Positions 16,627-28,127 of a stretch of DNA of 64,000 nt are shown here, one piece after another. Source of the DNA: Caenorhabditis remanei. Its lineage: Eukaryota > Nematoda > Chromadorea > Rhabditida > Rhabditidae. Position 1 is the first letter of the stretch. Every line of letters starts with the position of its first letter. The notes beneath the pieces were generated by a model. That model did not search any database, was not told where the DNA came from, and saw only the letters and a list, made by a program, of their open reading frames with translations. The position numbers and the translations under genes are program-made. The stretch lies in NCBI RefSeq assembly GCF_010183535.1, contig NC_071333.1, positions 1,612,001-1,676,000 of the forward strand, in the 5' to 3' direction.

Positions 16627-19297
16627 CGGAGGCTACCGTAACCAAGAAGGGGGACAGCGCCAGCAATTTCCCGTTAACGACCCGGTGCAGAGACACCAGA
16701 TCCCTAGTCCCCAGCAGGAACAGCATCGCCGCTTCGTAAATTCCCTAGCCCCCACTGAGAACCCTTTGGTAGAACAGCTAAGGACCGAATTAGCCACGTC
16801 CCGAGCACAGCTTGATGCTCTAGTACAAAGGAACTCTGAACTCGCCACAGCCGCGAGCACGGCGTCTCCCTCTAGAAGAATCAACTGTGTCTCCCGAGGT
16901 TCATACATCCTTTCGATTTGCGCTTTGGCAACCTTCCTTTCACTGATGGGTTCCGCGTCCGCCTTGGAACCTTTGGTGTGCATGCACTATGCTCCGGAAT
17001 CCTACGTCCAAGTGCCATCCCCACTGGACTGCACCATCGCCAATACCATGACAACGACAGCCAAAGCAACACCTCTGGAACTGGCCATTTTTCGGGACAA
17101 CACAATCAACTACCGGACCAACGGCACACTATGTAAGGTTGTCAAACAAGTTACCACTTTTTCAGTGAACATATTTGGTGCCCGGTTCCAAGAGTCCTCA
17201 TCGAAACAACTGCCGGTCTCCACCGAAGCTTGTGCAAACATGATCAAGTTCCAGGAGTGCGAATTCGGAGATTTGCACCACAGAGCTGGAATCTTCAAGA
17301 CGGAGAATGCACACACCATCAACTGGCCGAGTGCGTTCAACATCTTCGCCGGAACACAAGTCGTGGAAACGACGAACTGTTTCATGATGCCAACATCTGT
17401 CTACTCCCGCTTTGGAAGCGAAACCCCATCGTCACCTGCAGGATCGCTGGTTGGATGCCGTTTTTCGGACGGATCATGCACAACGAGAGGCGGAGCGACT
17501 TTTATTTGGACTCCAACTCAGGATCAGCAGTGCCGATTCGTGTTTTGGAAGAAGTTGCGAGGAGTTCAGTCAGGCCGCATCTGGTTGAGCGAGGACAAGG
17601 AGTTCGCCCTATCATTCTTGCCCAACAACTCCCGGATCGCCGACTGCGGACGCAAGATCGTCGTGACGGATCAAGGATATGGCATAGTACTCCCTTCCCG
17701 GACCAAACGTCAAGCCGAAGGACTGAACGAACTCACCAACTTCGTCACCTCCAACCAGTTGGCCGCCCAGTTGCTAGCAAACGAAGAAGCTGTCTTGGAA
17801 TCCGCGAGTAAGTTGGTTAGATTTGGTTATAAAAATTTATGCCACGCTTCGAATTCCCAGCGAGCCATGGTTCTTTCGGCTATAGTCAGCAACCCCACCA
17901 TGGCAGCTAGAAAATTGACGAAAAAAGAGCACATTAAGGCAAAATTCTTAGGCGAAGGACTTCTGGCCATAAAACCATGCTCAGTCGTTCCGAAAGGACT
18001 TTACGAGTTTATTCCTTTCAAAGAAACGTGCTACTCAAAGCCCTCAATCAGAGTGACGACACCCACTAACACCACCATCGTAACTTTTGTCGACCTCACC
18101 ACCAGGATCATCACAAACCGAGCGCATCCCGTAGACTGCAACCTGATCGCAAATTTTGAATACATGGTGAATGGGACACTCTTTTCGTTGAACCCGTTCA
18201 CCTTGGAAATCAAAACTCATCCAGACTTCCGAGCTAGGCAAATTTCTGAGACACCTGCGTTCCAAAACCAAATCGGAGAGGAAACCCCCCTGATTTTTCA
18301 CAACCTGATCATCGGCTCACTTTCGGAAAACATGCCCGAGTCGCATTATAATGAAATTTGGGAGGCAATGCAGGGCTCTCCCGAGGCGCTGACGCGCATA
18401 GTTTCAGCCCACAGCGACCCGTCATCGGGACCCCTTCTAGCCACACAGATTGAGGAAGCCTTCGATCTTTGGGAGAGGATCAAGAGCGTAGGCAGGGTCA
18501 TCTTTGTCATTTGGACCGTGGTATGTAACACAATCATCACAATTTTGACCTTGGTCGCCATAATTGCGGGAGTAGCTCGTTTCTACATAGGTCCATGGTT
18601 AGTCTCCTTAAAGAGAACTGAGCCGAAGGCGACACAATTTATTGGAACCGGAGCAGATGTACAATCACCTGCTGCGGAAACCCCAGTTGTGTCCCCACAA
18701 GAAACCCCGAGAATCCTAAATAAACTTGCAGGTCCGATCCCGGATTGCGCCAGGCAAATGAAGAGGCTCCGATCGCCAGCGAGCGTCCTTAGCTACACGG
18801 ATCCCAAGTATTTTACGGCACAGATTCCTATCCGAGTCAACGGGATCCACTTCTGGGCACTCGTCGACACCGGAGCGGGATTCACAGTGGCAGGACGTGA
18901 GATCTGCGCCTTAATCGGAGTCGGGAGGCTCAACCCTCCAACCGTCGACCATGCTTTGGGTCTTGGCGGAAACGAAGTCGGAATGGCGGGATCCGCGACC
19001 ATCAAGTTTGAGATTGGAGCGAACACGATCTTCCAGACGACCAATTTTACAACAGGCCAATGCTGTCCAGAAGGGGCTCCCCTGCGGCCTTTCTCTTCTC
19101 CCTCAGCCCACCATCTTTTCTCCCGCCTCTTACCCCACGCTTCCATATTTTCTGTTTCGCTTGCCTTTTCGAGACTCTTCGAGAATCTTCAAACCCATCA
19201 TGTTTTTTGGGAAACCAGCGGACGAGGACACAGTCCTTGTCGTCCGGTTACCACTCTTTTCTGTACTTTTTTGTTGATTCGGTTTGCTCCCTCATAG
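16604..19297 (+). pseudogene. Gag tail - envelope-like glycoprotein - aspartic protease fusion ORF
   Basis: This 897-codon open frame starts inside gag's Gly/Asn repeat. In order it shows: a gag tail (residues 1-95), a hydrophobic signal-like segment (about 96-120, SICALATFLSLMGSASA), and a Cys-rich ectodomain with several N-x-S/T sites. A furin-like RTKR site lies near residue 368, and a long transmembrane segment at about 628-665. After this comes a protease domain with VDTGAGFTVAG (about 753) and a LGLGGNEVG flap-like region. Coding similarity stops near residue 820; the rest is unrelated read-through. The architecture (env before protease) is unusual for LTR elements, where env normally follows pol. 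The glycoprotein family is not identified. Confidence 0.6.
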
Positions 19298-19568
19298 CAA
19301 AGCTTTTGCCCACTCAACCCTTTCTCTGAATCTATTCTTCCGCAAGGTCCCAAAGGGATCGACGCACCGAGGAAGCAGATTCGTGCAGCATTAAAAAGGG
19401 ACACAAGCGAAGCAATACGCCTCGTTTGGGTTCTTTTAATGTTCCACACAAAAGAAACATCCAGTGATTATTCAAGTACGTGTGAGTTTACCCATTTAAA
19501 AAAGGGGATAAGCTAGTATTTTAAAGTTTTGAAATCTTTGGTTTCAGGACCAGGGTCGGTCCTAGCAT

Positions 19569-19579
19569 AAGGGGAAAGG
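19569..19579 (+). other. Polypurine tract
   Basis: aaggggaaagg immediately precedes TGTAAGG, as expected for a plus-strand primer next to a 3' LTR that starts with TG. Confidence 0.6.
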
Positions 19580-20170
19580 TGTAAGGAATATTCATATTCC
19601 TTAGGCTTTGCCTGTATCTTAGTCTCATGACGTCACCCATTCCCGGGAGCAAACCCGGAACTAGTCGTCATCTGGGAAGGGCTCAGATATTGCCTTTTCC
19701 CTCTCCGGAAAGAGCACACTATCTCCTCCATTCCAGAAGGCATCCAAACTAGAAAGGATTAGGTTTCCTCAGAGACTGTCCAGGACAGATCTCTGAGACC
19801 CTCTTACATATCAATACTATTTCTAACCATTCCATCTTACAGGCCCATCTCATCCTTCTACTCTCTCCGTCTCCGCGTCTTCCATCATGCTCTCGCCGGA
19901 TGCCCTTTGGAGCCCAGCCGACATTCCACCCCGCCTACTGGAGCCCACGCACCGTGCCCTCCGCGGCTGGAACACTCCCTCGCCGACCGGCTGCTCCTGA
20001 ATCTCCGCCTCCACATTCCAGTCGGACTATAAATGCTGACATTTCTCGATCTCTAGGCTTCTCCCCGAATCACCATATACCTGATCTCCTACCCAATGCT
20101 TATATCCGTCACTCTAATAAACCTATTCCGACCAGAACCACTGTTCTCATTTATTATAGCCAGATCACAC
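19580..20170 (+). repeat. Probable 3' LTR of the retroelement
   Basis: It starts with TG directly after the polypurine tract. Within it are a palindrome (aaggaatattcatattcctt), a TATAAA box near 20028 and an AATAAA signal near 20115, in LTR order (U3-R-U5). The 3' end is set tentatively at a CA near 20170. No second copy exists in the window, so the borders are not confirmed by comparison. Confidence 0.5.
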
Positions 20171-20209
20171 TATTGGGGCTTCTTTCTACATTTGATGATT
20201 CAAGCGCGT

Positions 20210-23200
20210 GGTATCTGCACACAACATTCAAGCGATGACGTTTTGCTTTCTTTTCAAATCGATTCTGTTTTTCTACTTGCCGTGATTGATACCTGGAAAA
20301 ACTGAGAATAGAAAACTTCCTCAAAGAAAATGGATGTACTAGGAATTTTAAAAAAGTTAATCAGAATTTCATGAGAAATTGATCAGACAATTTTATTTTC
20401 CATCTATCTCTATCGGTCAAGGGTTTCGGTCAAACACGGACTCTTTCAGCTCACATCATTCATTTTTTTATTGAGAAATCAGTTTCTGGGAAATTTTGCA
20501 GATTTCGAGAGCCAACAGCAAACTTCCCGCATCGATGATCAGTGTCTTCCGCTTGTCTGACAATCTTTTCTCTGATCCTCATTGAAAAACGTTCCATGTC
20601 TACTCCTCCAGCTATGCAGTTAGCTCTGGAAAAAGGTTTCTGTCTACGATTGGGGTATTTGGGGTTTTGAACAATATTCGAGGAAAAATTCACCTGAACG
20701 CTTTGGAAGCACATTTTTGCTTGTAAACCAGCAAACACAGCTGATGAATCTTTGATCCTCAGGAGGCGTCACTTCTTCTCATCACAATCAGTTCTCCACG
20801 ACATCACAACTTCATACATCAACTGAGCCAGTTCGGTAACTTTCTTGGCACATTTTTTGAGATTTTTTACTATGATTTCAACCGTCGAAGATTCAACGTA
20901 CGCCAATTTCATATTCTAGCTGATAGCCTTTCAGCGCAGTGATTTTCATGAGAATTACGGTGAGTTCGTCGCAGTTCTGCTATTCTCTGACATCAAATTT
21001 GTACTGAAGATGTTTCCAAAGTTCAAGTTTACGATTCTTATAATTATGGTGATTCGAGGAGGTCATTGTCAGAAAATTGAATTTGCTCGCATCTATTCAG
21101 TTAACGACAAGAAGTTCAAAGAGGCTCCAGTGGACACGCGAAGGTTGGTATTCGCTATTTGGTTTCTCATTTTTGCCTGATGTCATAGATCCCTGAAAGT
21201 AAGGAGATCAAAGGATTTTGGTTTTCCATGAAACTGGACAATGTTTAATCAGAAAACATTATGCTTTACAAGAAATTGATCAAAAAACCCAAAAATGTGC
21301 TTGTTTTCTTAGGTCGAAACAAAATGTTCTAAATTCATGGGTTCGAAGTTGCGTTACTTGACAAAAAAAACAGTTTTCTTTTAAATTTGCTCTTAATTAT
21401 CAATCTATTTAAAGTGCATACTCACCAGCTTAAAATTTAGCCCTTTTTCCCTCACAGGTAATTGCGTCGTTTGTGAAGGTAACTGGTGGATTGATAAATG
21501 TGATCCGCACGCTTCTCAGCAGTAAATTCTCTACTTTTTGCACTTTTAGTAATGTTTTACACACAATATTCAAGCGACGACGTTCCATTTTTTGCACAAA
21601 TTGATTCTGCTCTCCTACTTGCCGTGATCGATACCTTGAAAGACAGAAATTGGAGGTTTTTTCGAAAAAGCATTGGATTTATAATGAATTTTAAAAGTAA
21701 TCAAAATTTTATGGCACACCCGCATATTTCTTGAGAGATTGATAGAAAATTGACATTTTCCGTCTATTAGTTGAAGGTTTCATTCAAACACGTACTTTTT
21801 CGATTCACATGAGTCACTTTCTTATTTCAGAATCAATTTCTGGAAGATCTAGCAGATTCCGAGAATTGCGAGGGTCCTGTCGCGATCTTCCCGAATCGTT
21901 CATCATCGTTTTCAAATTGTTTGCTAGTATCTTCTCTGATTCCCATTACCAGCTATGCAATCTGCTCTGAAAGACGGTTTCTGTCTACGATGGGGGGTTA
22001 TTGGAATTTTTGAACATAATTCGAGGAAAAATTCACCTGAATGCTTGTAAAGCACCTTCTTGTCTATTAATCAGCAAATATAGTTGGTGGATCTTTGCTT
22101 CTCGGGAGACGTGCATCAGATTTTCTCATCCCAATCAACTCTGCACGACGTCTGCGATAAAATCATCTGTTCTCATCCCGCATTCGGTGTGACTTCCACA
22201 TTTTTGGTTCAAGTGTGTTGGAGACTTATCGGTGTTGAATTATAATTAAATCAGCACCAAGTGATGATGTTCAATTTTTTCACTGTCGAATCTACACTCT
22301 ATGACATTGGGTTTGACCAGTCGTTGAGAAATAAAGGAGCAATTGACGACTTCGAGTTTTTGTCCGGAACTCGTGAGGTTGAGACGTCTTGTAATTCTGA
22401 AATTTGGAAATTGGAGAAACTCGATTAGTTTTCTTACAGTAATACAAGTTTTGTAGGTAATTTGAAAGGAAAAAATGAATTTTTTTCGACTTTCTAGTGA
22501 ATTCATCAATTTTAGATAGTTTTGCTTTTTGTTTTCATTGAATTTGATGAATATGTTGATAAAATTTGTGATGAAATGAGTGATTTTTTTCACGAGAAGT
22601 TAACTATGAAGCCACGTTTCGATCTAACTGTACATTTTTGATGGTTGTTGTTACTAACCTGAGAGAACTCGAATATCTGGCTCGTGAAGCAGAGAATCGA
22701 CAAATGGTTCACTTCATACAACATCTGAGCAAGTTCAGTCAACACCTTGGCATTTTTTTTTAAATTTATGCAAGTTCATCGAACTTCTGTACTTTTCTGA
22801 CATCAAATTTGCATGAACCTGTCATGAAACTGAACTCCGTTTAGTTTTCGGTGTACATCGTCCGTGTACTCGATTCGAGTACTCAACCTGTTGATTATTG
22901 TTATTATTTTATATTTTCTTATTTTTTTTCTTATTGTTTTATATTTCTTCCTTTTTAATTCAAATTATTTCGAATGTTTCCTTTCCCACCTTATGACTTG
23001 AGTCATTCTCTGTTTGTATGACCTTTCGGCACCCGCGCCCCTGGGTGCCACTTATGTAATTGTAACATTACTTCTTTATATCTCTCACCCCTCTAATCAC
23101 GCCCCTATTTTTTCCCCTTCACCCTTTCCCGCTTTTTCCTCACTCTTCATCTTACTCTCAGTTTCCGAAACAAGATTTTTTAAATTTATGGGTTCAAAAT

Positions 23201-23520
23201 GGCGTTTCTTGACAAAAGAAGATAGATTTTGATCTAAATCCACTCTCAATGGTAGTTTTCTTGGAAGTATATACTCACCAGTTTACACTTCAGCCACTTT
23301 TCCTCGCAGGTTACTCTCTCGCTCATGAAGATGACCGGCGGATCCATAAATGTGTGGCACACGCAGCAAATGTTTCACTTTTTTGTTTTTCTGTCGATAC
23401 TTCTCACTAAATTGCTAATTGAAATGATTATCATTCAATTCTGCAGCTATACAGTGAATTCTAAAAGATGCTTTTTATTTGCGATGAAATTTCGGAAATT
23501 TTTGAACCGAAAATTACCTG
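20210..23520. repeat. Decayed tandem array of a 1.3-1.9 kb unit
   Basis: Segment 20215-20310 matches 21555-21650 (ttcaagcgatgacgtt / ttcaagcgacgacgtt, then ctacttgccgtgat). Segment 20640-20760 matches 21965-22130 (attcgaggaaaaattcacctga), and 20800-21000 matches about 22700-22830. Segment 21340-21510 matches 23185-23360 (actcaccag, then gatgaccggcggat), and 23450-23540 continues the match to 21960-22040. Copies carry small and large indels. Short minus-strand open frames in one copy (20460-20738) suggest the unit may derive from a gene, but none is intact. Confidence 0.65.
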
Positions 23521-25155
23521 AACAGCAGAACTGCACTATTCTCGACATGTCACAACTTTTTTCACTGGATTTTTGTATATCACCTGTGAATAAATTAAAC
23601 TCGGCTTATTTTTTTGTGAAAATACACTAAAATCACGGGTTTAGAGCTCGAAAATGTAAAAAAAAGAGTAGCGGACTAAAATTGATTGGGGATTTGTGCA
23701 TGTTGTCGTCATGGTGTTTGCGGACTGGCGGCCACGACCCGGCTGTCGTTTCTCTTCTCATATTTCCTTTGTCAATTTGAGCAAAATTCGCATTATATAA
23801 GCAAAACAGGGTAAAGTTCTGGAATAAGTTTAATCCTATAGGATTTCCGGTCAAAATATCATCTTATTTCTTTAACATTTACGGCAAATCACTCTATTTC
23901 ATCAGATTTTTCGTATTAAATTGCTGTAATCACGTTTATATGTGTTCCTCCCTCGTTAAACATTATGTTTCTGGCTGGCGTATAACTTTCCAATAGTTAA
24001 TAAATCAGAAGTTCAATTAAATATTAGCTGCTTATCGTATTTGTTAAGTTTACTATCATCATGGGGATTTTCTCGAAACCTCTCTGTGAATTCTAGAAAT
24101 CTTCCTGTTATTTTCTTTAAAAATGTAGTTTTTTAAAACAATAATTTAAAACAATTAATTTTATTCTATAAATTCCACCGTTTCCCATTCTAATTTCCCA
24201 TTTCCTTTACTTGGCGTAACACTCAATACTGTGAAAAAAATTCCGTGTGTCAAACGCGCTCTTTTTGCATGCACGAAAGAGTGAGAGACGCAGCAACAAT
24301 ATGCGCCGCAATTGCGAAAACCGCTTGCCAGGGTTGCGATGGCCGACTCCGCCCATTTTTCTTTCTCAGGGCCGAACTTTTTACGCTACCCACTGAATTG
24401 TTAAAAAAAACCACCGTATATTTTTAATCTAATATTTTCAAAGAACTCTATTATTGTAGTTGCAACTTTTTAAATGAGGGTTATTTTTGAGAAGTTTTAG
24501 ACTTAAAAATTTCTTTTTTTCACAATTTGAAACAAATATTTAAGGCTTTTAAACTAACGTCTCTAAAACTTGAATTTTCTTGCTCTCAAGGCCCTATGAA
24601 TTCAATAATTTCCTATTTGCTTCCATTTTTGCTTGATCACTTCTCGAATTTTGAAAAGCAGCATTAAGTTGATGATAAGGCACAGGCTATAAATAGCAAT
24701 AGCTGTTATCAGTTGAAGATTACTAACTTTGAGAATTAGTCACGTGGACTGATTGTCTAACAAAGTTAATGTAGTATGGATTATACAGATCCCTGTCTCC
24801 CTGTCTTTTATGTTTCTTCAATAAGACTTCCAACGGGCCAGTCCGGGTCAAAATCAGAATTTCTCCGGATCGAAGGTTCAGAGGAGTCAGTCTGGGACAT
24901 GACCAATATCATTGAAAAGCTGATAAATTGCTGACTCCAAAGGTATATTCAGTTTGCGCTCGAGTATTCGAGAAAAACAAATCTTTGGACTGGTTTTTCT
25001 CGAATATCAGGTCCCGAGGGCAAAAACTGAATATATTTTGGAATCATCGTTTTCTCAGCTTTTCAATGACATAGTTCACGTTCCATATTTCTAAACTAAT
25101 TCTTAATCTTCCCTAGTAAGTAGAAATGTATTGTCAAGAAAAATATTATTTCCAG
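23521..25155. other. AT-rich non-coding stretch
   Basis: No convincing gene is seen. Homopolymer-rich AT sequence dominates. An open frame with ATG at 24777 (MDYTDPCLPVFYV, about 50 codons) could be a first exon of the following gene, but no suitable donor is visible. Bases about 24900-25155 are repeated at about 25940-26155. Confidence 0.4.
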
Positions 25156-28127
25156 GAATTACTCCTTGATAGGGGACCGAGGGAGGAAGAAGACATGCAA
25201 GCAGAGTATCAAAGACAGAGAAACAGAAACAGAGGACAGAGGACAGACGATGGAGAGGAGAGACGGAGGAGAATTCGGCAGGACAAAGATGAAGACAGCG
25301 ACGTGCAAATTATCGAAGTAAGCTTATTATGTTACCTATTTACTTAGTCGATCCGTTATTCGCTTATTCGGTGTGGATACGGATCACAGCTACCCGTTGA
25401 TTTTGTCCGGTCTCTTTTGATTAACCTACAGTACCGGCCAAAAAATATATCAAATTTCCCCTTTTTCAGTTGATAATGCCCAACTTTGAGAGTGTATCCT
25501 AGTAAAACTAACTTTCCCACAAACAAAATTTCTATGGATGGAACAGACCAAGAGCTGAACTCCATTTTTGTAGTTGTACTTCCTAGCAAGTTATCGAAAG
25601 GAAAGTAATTTATCCCTCAAATCGACACATTTCAATGCAAAATAGTGCGATTCTGGAGCTGTTTTCTTCAAAATTACTAAAACTGTCCTGGAAGTGTCCG
25701 TACAGAAAAGTTGATAACAACAAAAAAGGAGCTCTACCGTTGATCCCTTTAATCCAAAAAGTTACCTTGTGGGAAAAATTGCTTCACGTTGGGCATTTTC
25801 AACTGAAAAAGGCAAAATATGATATATTTTTGGCCGGCACTGTATATGTATCATTGGAAAACTGAGAAAGCGCTGATTTCAAATATATTTTGAGTTTTTC
25901 CTCGTTACATGCGAAAAATTGCAATTAGAAAGATATTGAAAAAAGGCTACTCAGAAAGCTGATGAATTGTCATTTTTCAGAACTTTGACCATGTTTTTCT
26001 CGAATACCAAATATTGAAGGCGAAAACTGAATATAAATTTGGAATCAGTGTTTTCTTAGCTTTCCAATGATACAGATCACGCTCCATTACTCTGAACAGT
26101 TCCATGACCTTTCCTTGTTAGTAAAAATGTTTATCAAGAAAATTATTATTTTCAGAAACCTCTTCGAAATAGCGCAAGCGTCAGTGAAGCCGGGAGTGCT
26201 TGTAAAACCGATAAACCACCTCCACAAGTTGCAGTTGGTCCCTTGGGAAGTGATGGACATTGGAGAGATTCTGAAAATGGAGAGAGATCATCAAGGAACG
26301 CTGGAGAAACAACAAGAAAGAGAAAACTGGGAGAAGCTAACAGTCATGATAAGGATTCTATCCACGAGGAAAACAATGGGGACCAGGGAGACGTTGAAAG
26401 CGTTGGAGAAGACGATTCAGAAGGCAGTTCCCCAGTGATCAAGAAAAGGAAGATCCTGAAAACCAGAAGACTCCGGAACGACAACCAGCGGAGATTGACA
26501 CAACGCCACAGAGAAAGAAACTTGGGAATTGGCGGAGAAGTCCTCAAGGACAACGGTGACATAGGTCGAGAAATGGAGGATAACATTCAAGAAGATTATC
26601 CAATCGGAGAAAAAGAAAAAGATGATGCGCCACAAGTTGTCAATATCCCTGGAACAAGCACCGCCCCACAAAATGGCGGAACGAAAATTGTGCGAGTGGC
26701 TGACCTCTTCAGCCACTATACAAAGGGTTCCACGGTTCTCCGCCCGGACATCGCTGCACGTGTTGTAAGTTTTTAACAAAGTTTAAAAACAACTTTATTG
26801 TTTCCTTTAATTTTCAGCAGCGTGGAGCTGATCTCATTGCCAGTATAGTCAGCTCCCAAGCCGGACTAGAAAGCCAAGGAGGGCGTGCAACTCGCATCGC
26901 CGCCAAGAGACCCACGATCTCCGAAATGAAGGATGGCAGGAAGCGTAAAATAGATGAAAAGATGAAAATGGCGGGGCCGGAAATTTTGGAAAGCGAGCCA
27001 TGTTTTTTGGTGTACCAAAAGCTCATGTGTTATGGACACTCCGACATGTCGGACTATACGAAGTTTTTGGTACACAGAACATCAAAAATGCAAGACGAAC
27101 TGCAACGCCACACAATCGATGTGTCGGCATTGCGACTTGTTCTCGGTGATCCCAAAAAATACTGGAGCACGATCAGAATGTCGCCGGACTCCCACACCAA
27201 TCGATTTACCGGTTGGGACAAAACCAAGTTGAGGGCCGAATTGATGGTGACCCAGAAGGAATTGGGAACTGCTTTTAAGACAAAAACCACTGGATTCACT
27301 CTATATCATTGTCGCCGTGAATGGAATGAGCAATTGGAGGAGACATTGGCGGAAATGTGGAAGAAGGAAAATCCCGCGTGGGTACCTCGAAAAACCTTCT
27401 CGCTGGTCAACATGATGGAGAGAAAGGATAACCCAACTGGATTATTCTTCCCGAAGGTAATTAACTTTATCGATTGAAAACACTAATAACATTTTCTCCA
27501 AAATACAGACGCTGCGGGAACTTGGTGCCCGTCGTATTGGAGTTCCGAGAAGCACCTGGAAACCAATCAAGGATGTCATCAAGAAGCATGGTATTTCTTG
27601 GAGCGTGGTGACAAAAAATATGGATGAGGTCTTGGACCCGGTACGTATATTTTCATATTGTTAAAATGAAAATGAAACATTTGGTTTTTTTCAGAATTTC
27701 ACTCTTCCTCAAGGCAAATTCTACCGCCAGCTACTGCTGAACATCGGTCAGCTGTTCTGGTTCAGTGAGGAGGATAAGAAGTGGCACTTTGAAGAAAAGG
27801 ATGAACTTGAGTTGGAGAGAACGATTCTTGAAAACATTCCTTGTAACGACAGAGGAGGTGAGATTAGAGTTTGTGAGTCCGAAAGCAGGGGTACTTGGCG
27901 CCAAAATTCAAAATTCAATTTCGAAAATTTTTGATTTTTTTTTTCTGAATTAGAAGAAATTTTGAAAAATCATCTTGGTAGAAAAATTGAAAAACTTTCA
28001 AAAAATTAGTTCATTTTTTGTAGCCAGGCCAGGCTTTCAACAATTTTCGAGTGAATACGGGTTTAATCAAAACTTATTATTTGCAGAGCCGTTCGTGTTG
28101 CCACCAAGGAACCTTCGAAGAGTCTAG
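25156..28127 (+). CDS. Nematode-type basic, probably nuclear protein (six exons seen)
   Basis: Exons are 25156-25317, 26156-26764, 26818-27456, 27509-27640, 27695-27857 and 28087-28127; all phases agree and the product is about 581 residues. The N-terminal 250 residues are disordered, rich in R, K, E and D, with nuclear-localisation-like clusters (PVIKKRKILKTRRLR, QRRLTQRHRERN). The C-terminal half looks folded and Trp-rich (DPKKYWSTIRMSPDSH, CRREWNEQLEETLAEMW, RIGVPRSTWKPI, QLFWFSEEDKKWHFE). I do not recognise the family. The first exon follows ATTTCCAG and may be internal; the first Met in frame is at about 25195. An intron contains a 418-bp palindromic MITE. Confidence 0.65.
25427..25844. 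mobile_element. Palindromic MITE with Tc1-like ends (copy 1)
   Basis: Starts TACAGTACCGGCCAAAAAAT and ends as the inverted form (ATTTTTGGCCGGCACTGTA). Inner arms also pair (cagttgataatgcccaac with gttgggcattttcaactg). Terminal CAGT..GGCCAAAAA resembles Tc1 inverted repeats and the ends abut TA, the Tc1/mariner target. It lies in an intron of the surrounding gene. No transposase is encoded. Confidence 0.75.

Larger units (their letters stand above)
15718..19560 (+). mobile_element. Defective LTR retroelement with envelope-like gene (interior)
   Basis: The order is gag, zinc knuckle, envelope-like glycoprotein, aspartic protease fragment, unrecognised sequence, then polypurine tract and probable 3' LTR. 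The 5' LTR, primer-binding site and gag start are missing: the gag frame has no upstream ATG and a TGA at 15715-15717. No reverse transcriptase, RNase H or integrase motif is visible between the protease break (about 19060) and the polypurine tract, so the element is not autonomous. The gag type resembles Ty3/Gypsy. Confidence 0.75.

Noticed and set aside
19198..19449. Minus-strand frame in the retroelement 3' region
   Set aside because: No motif and no start context; it overlaps degraded pol or non-coding DNA.
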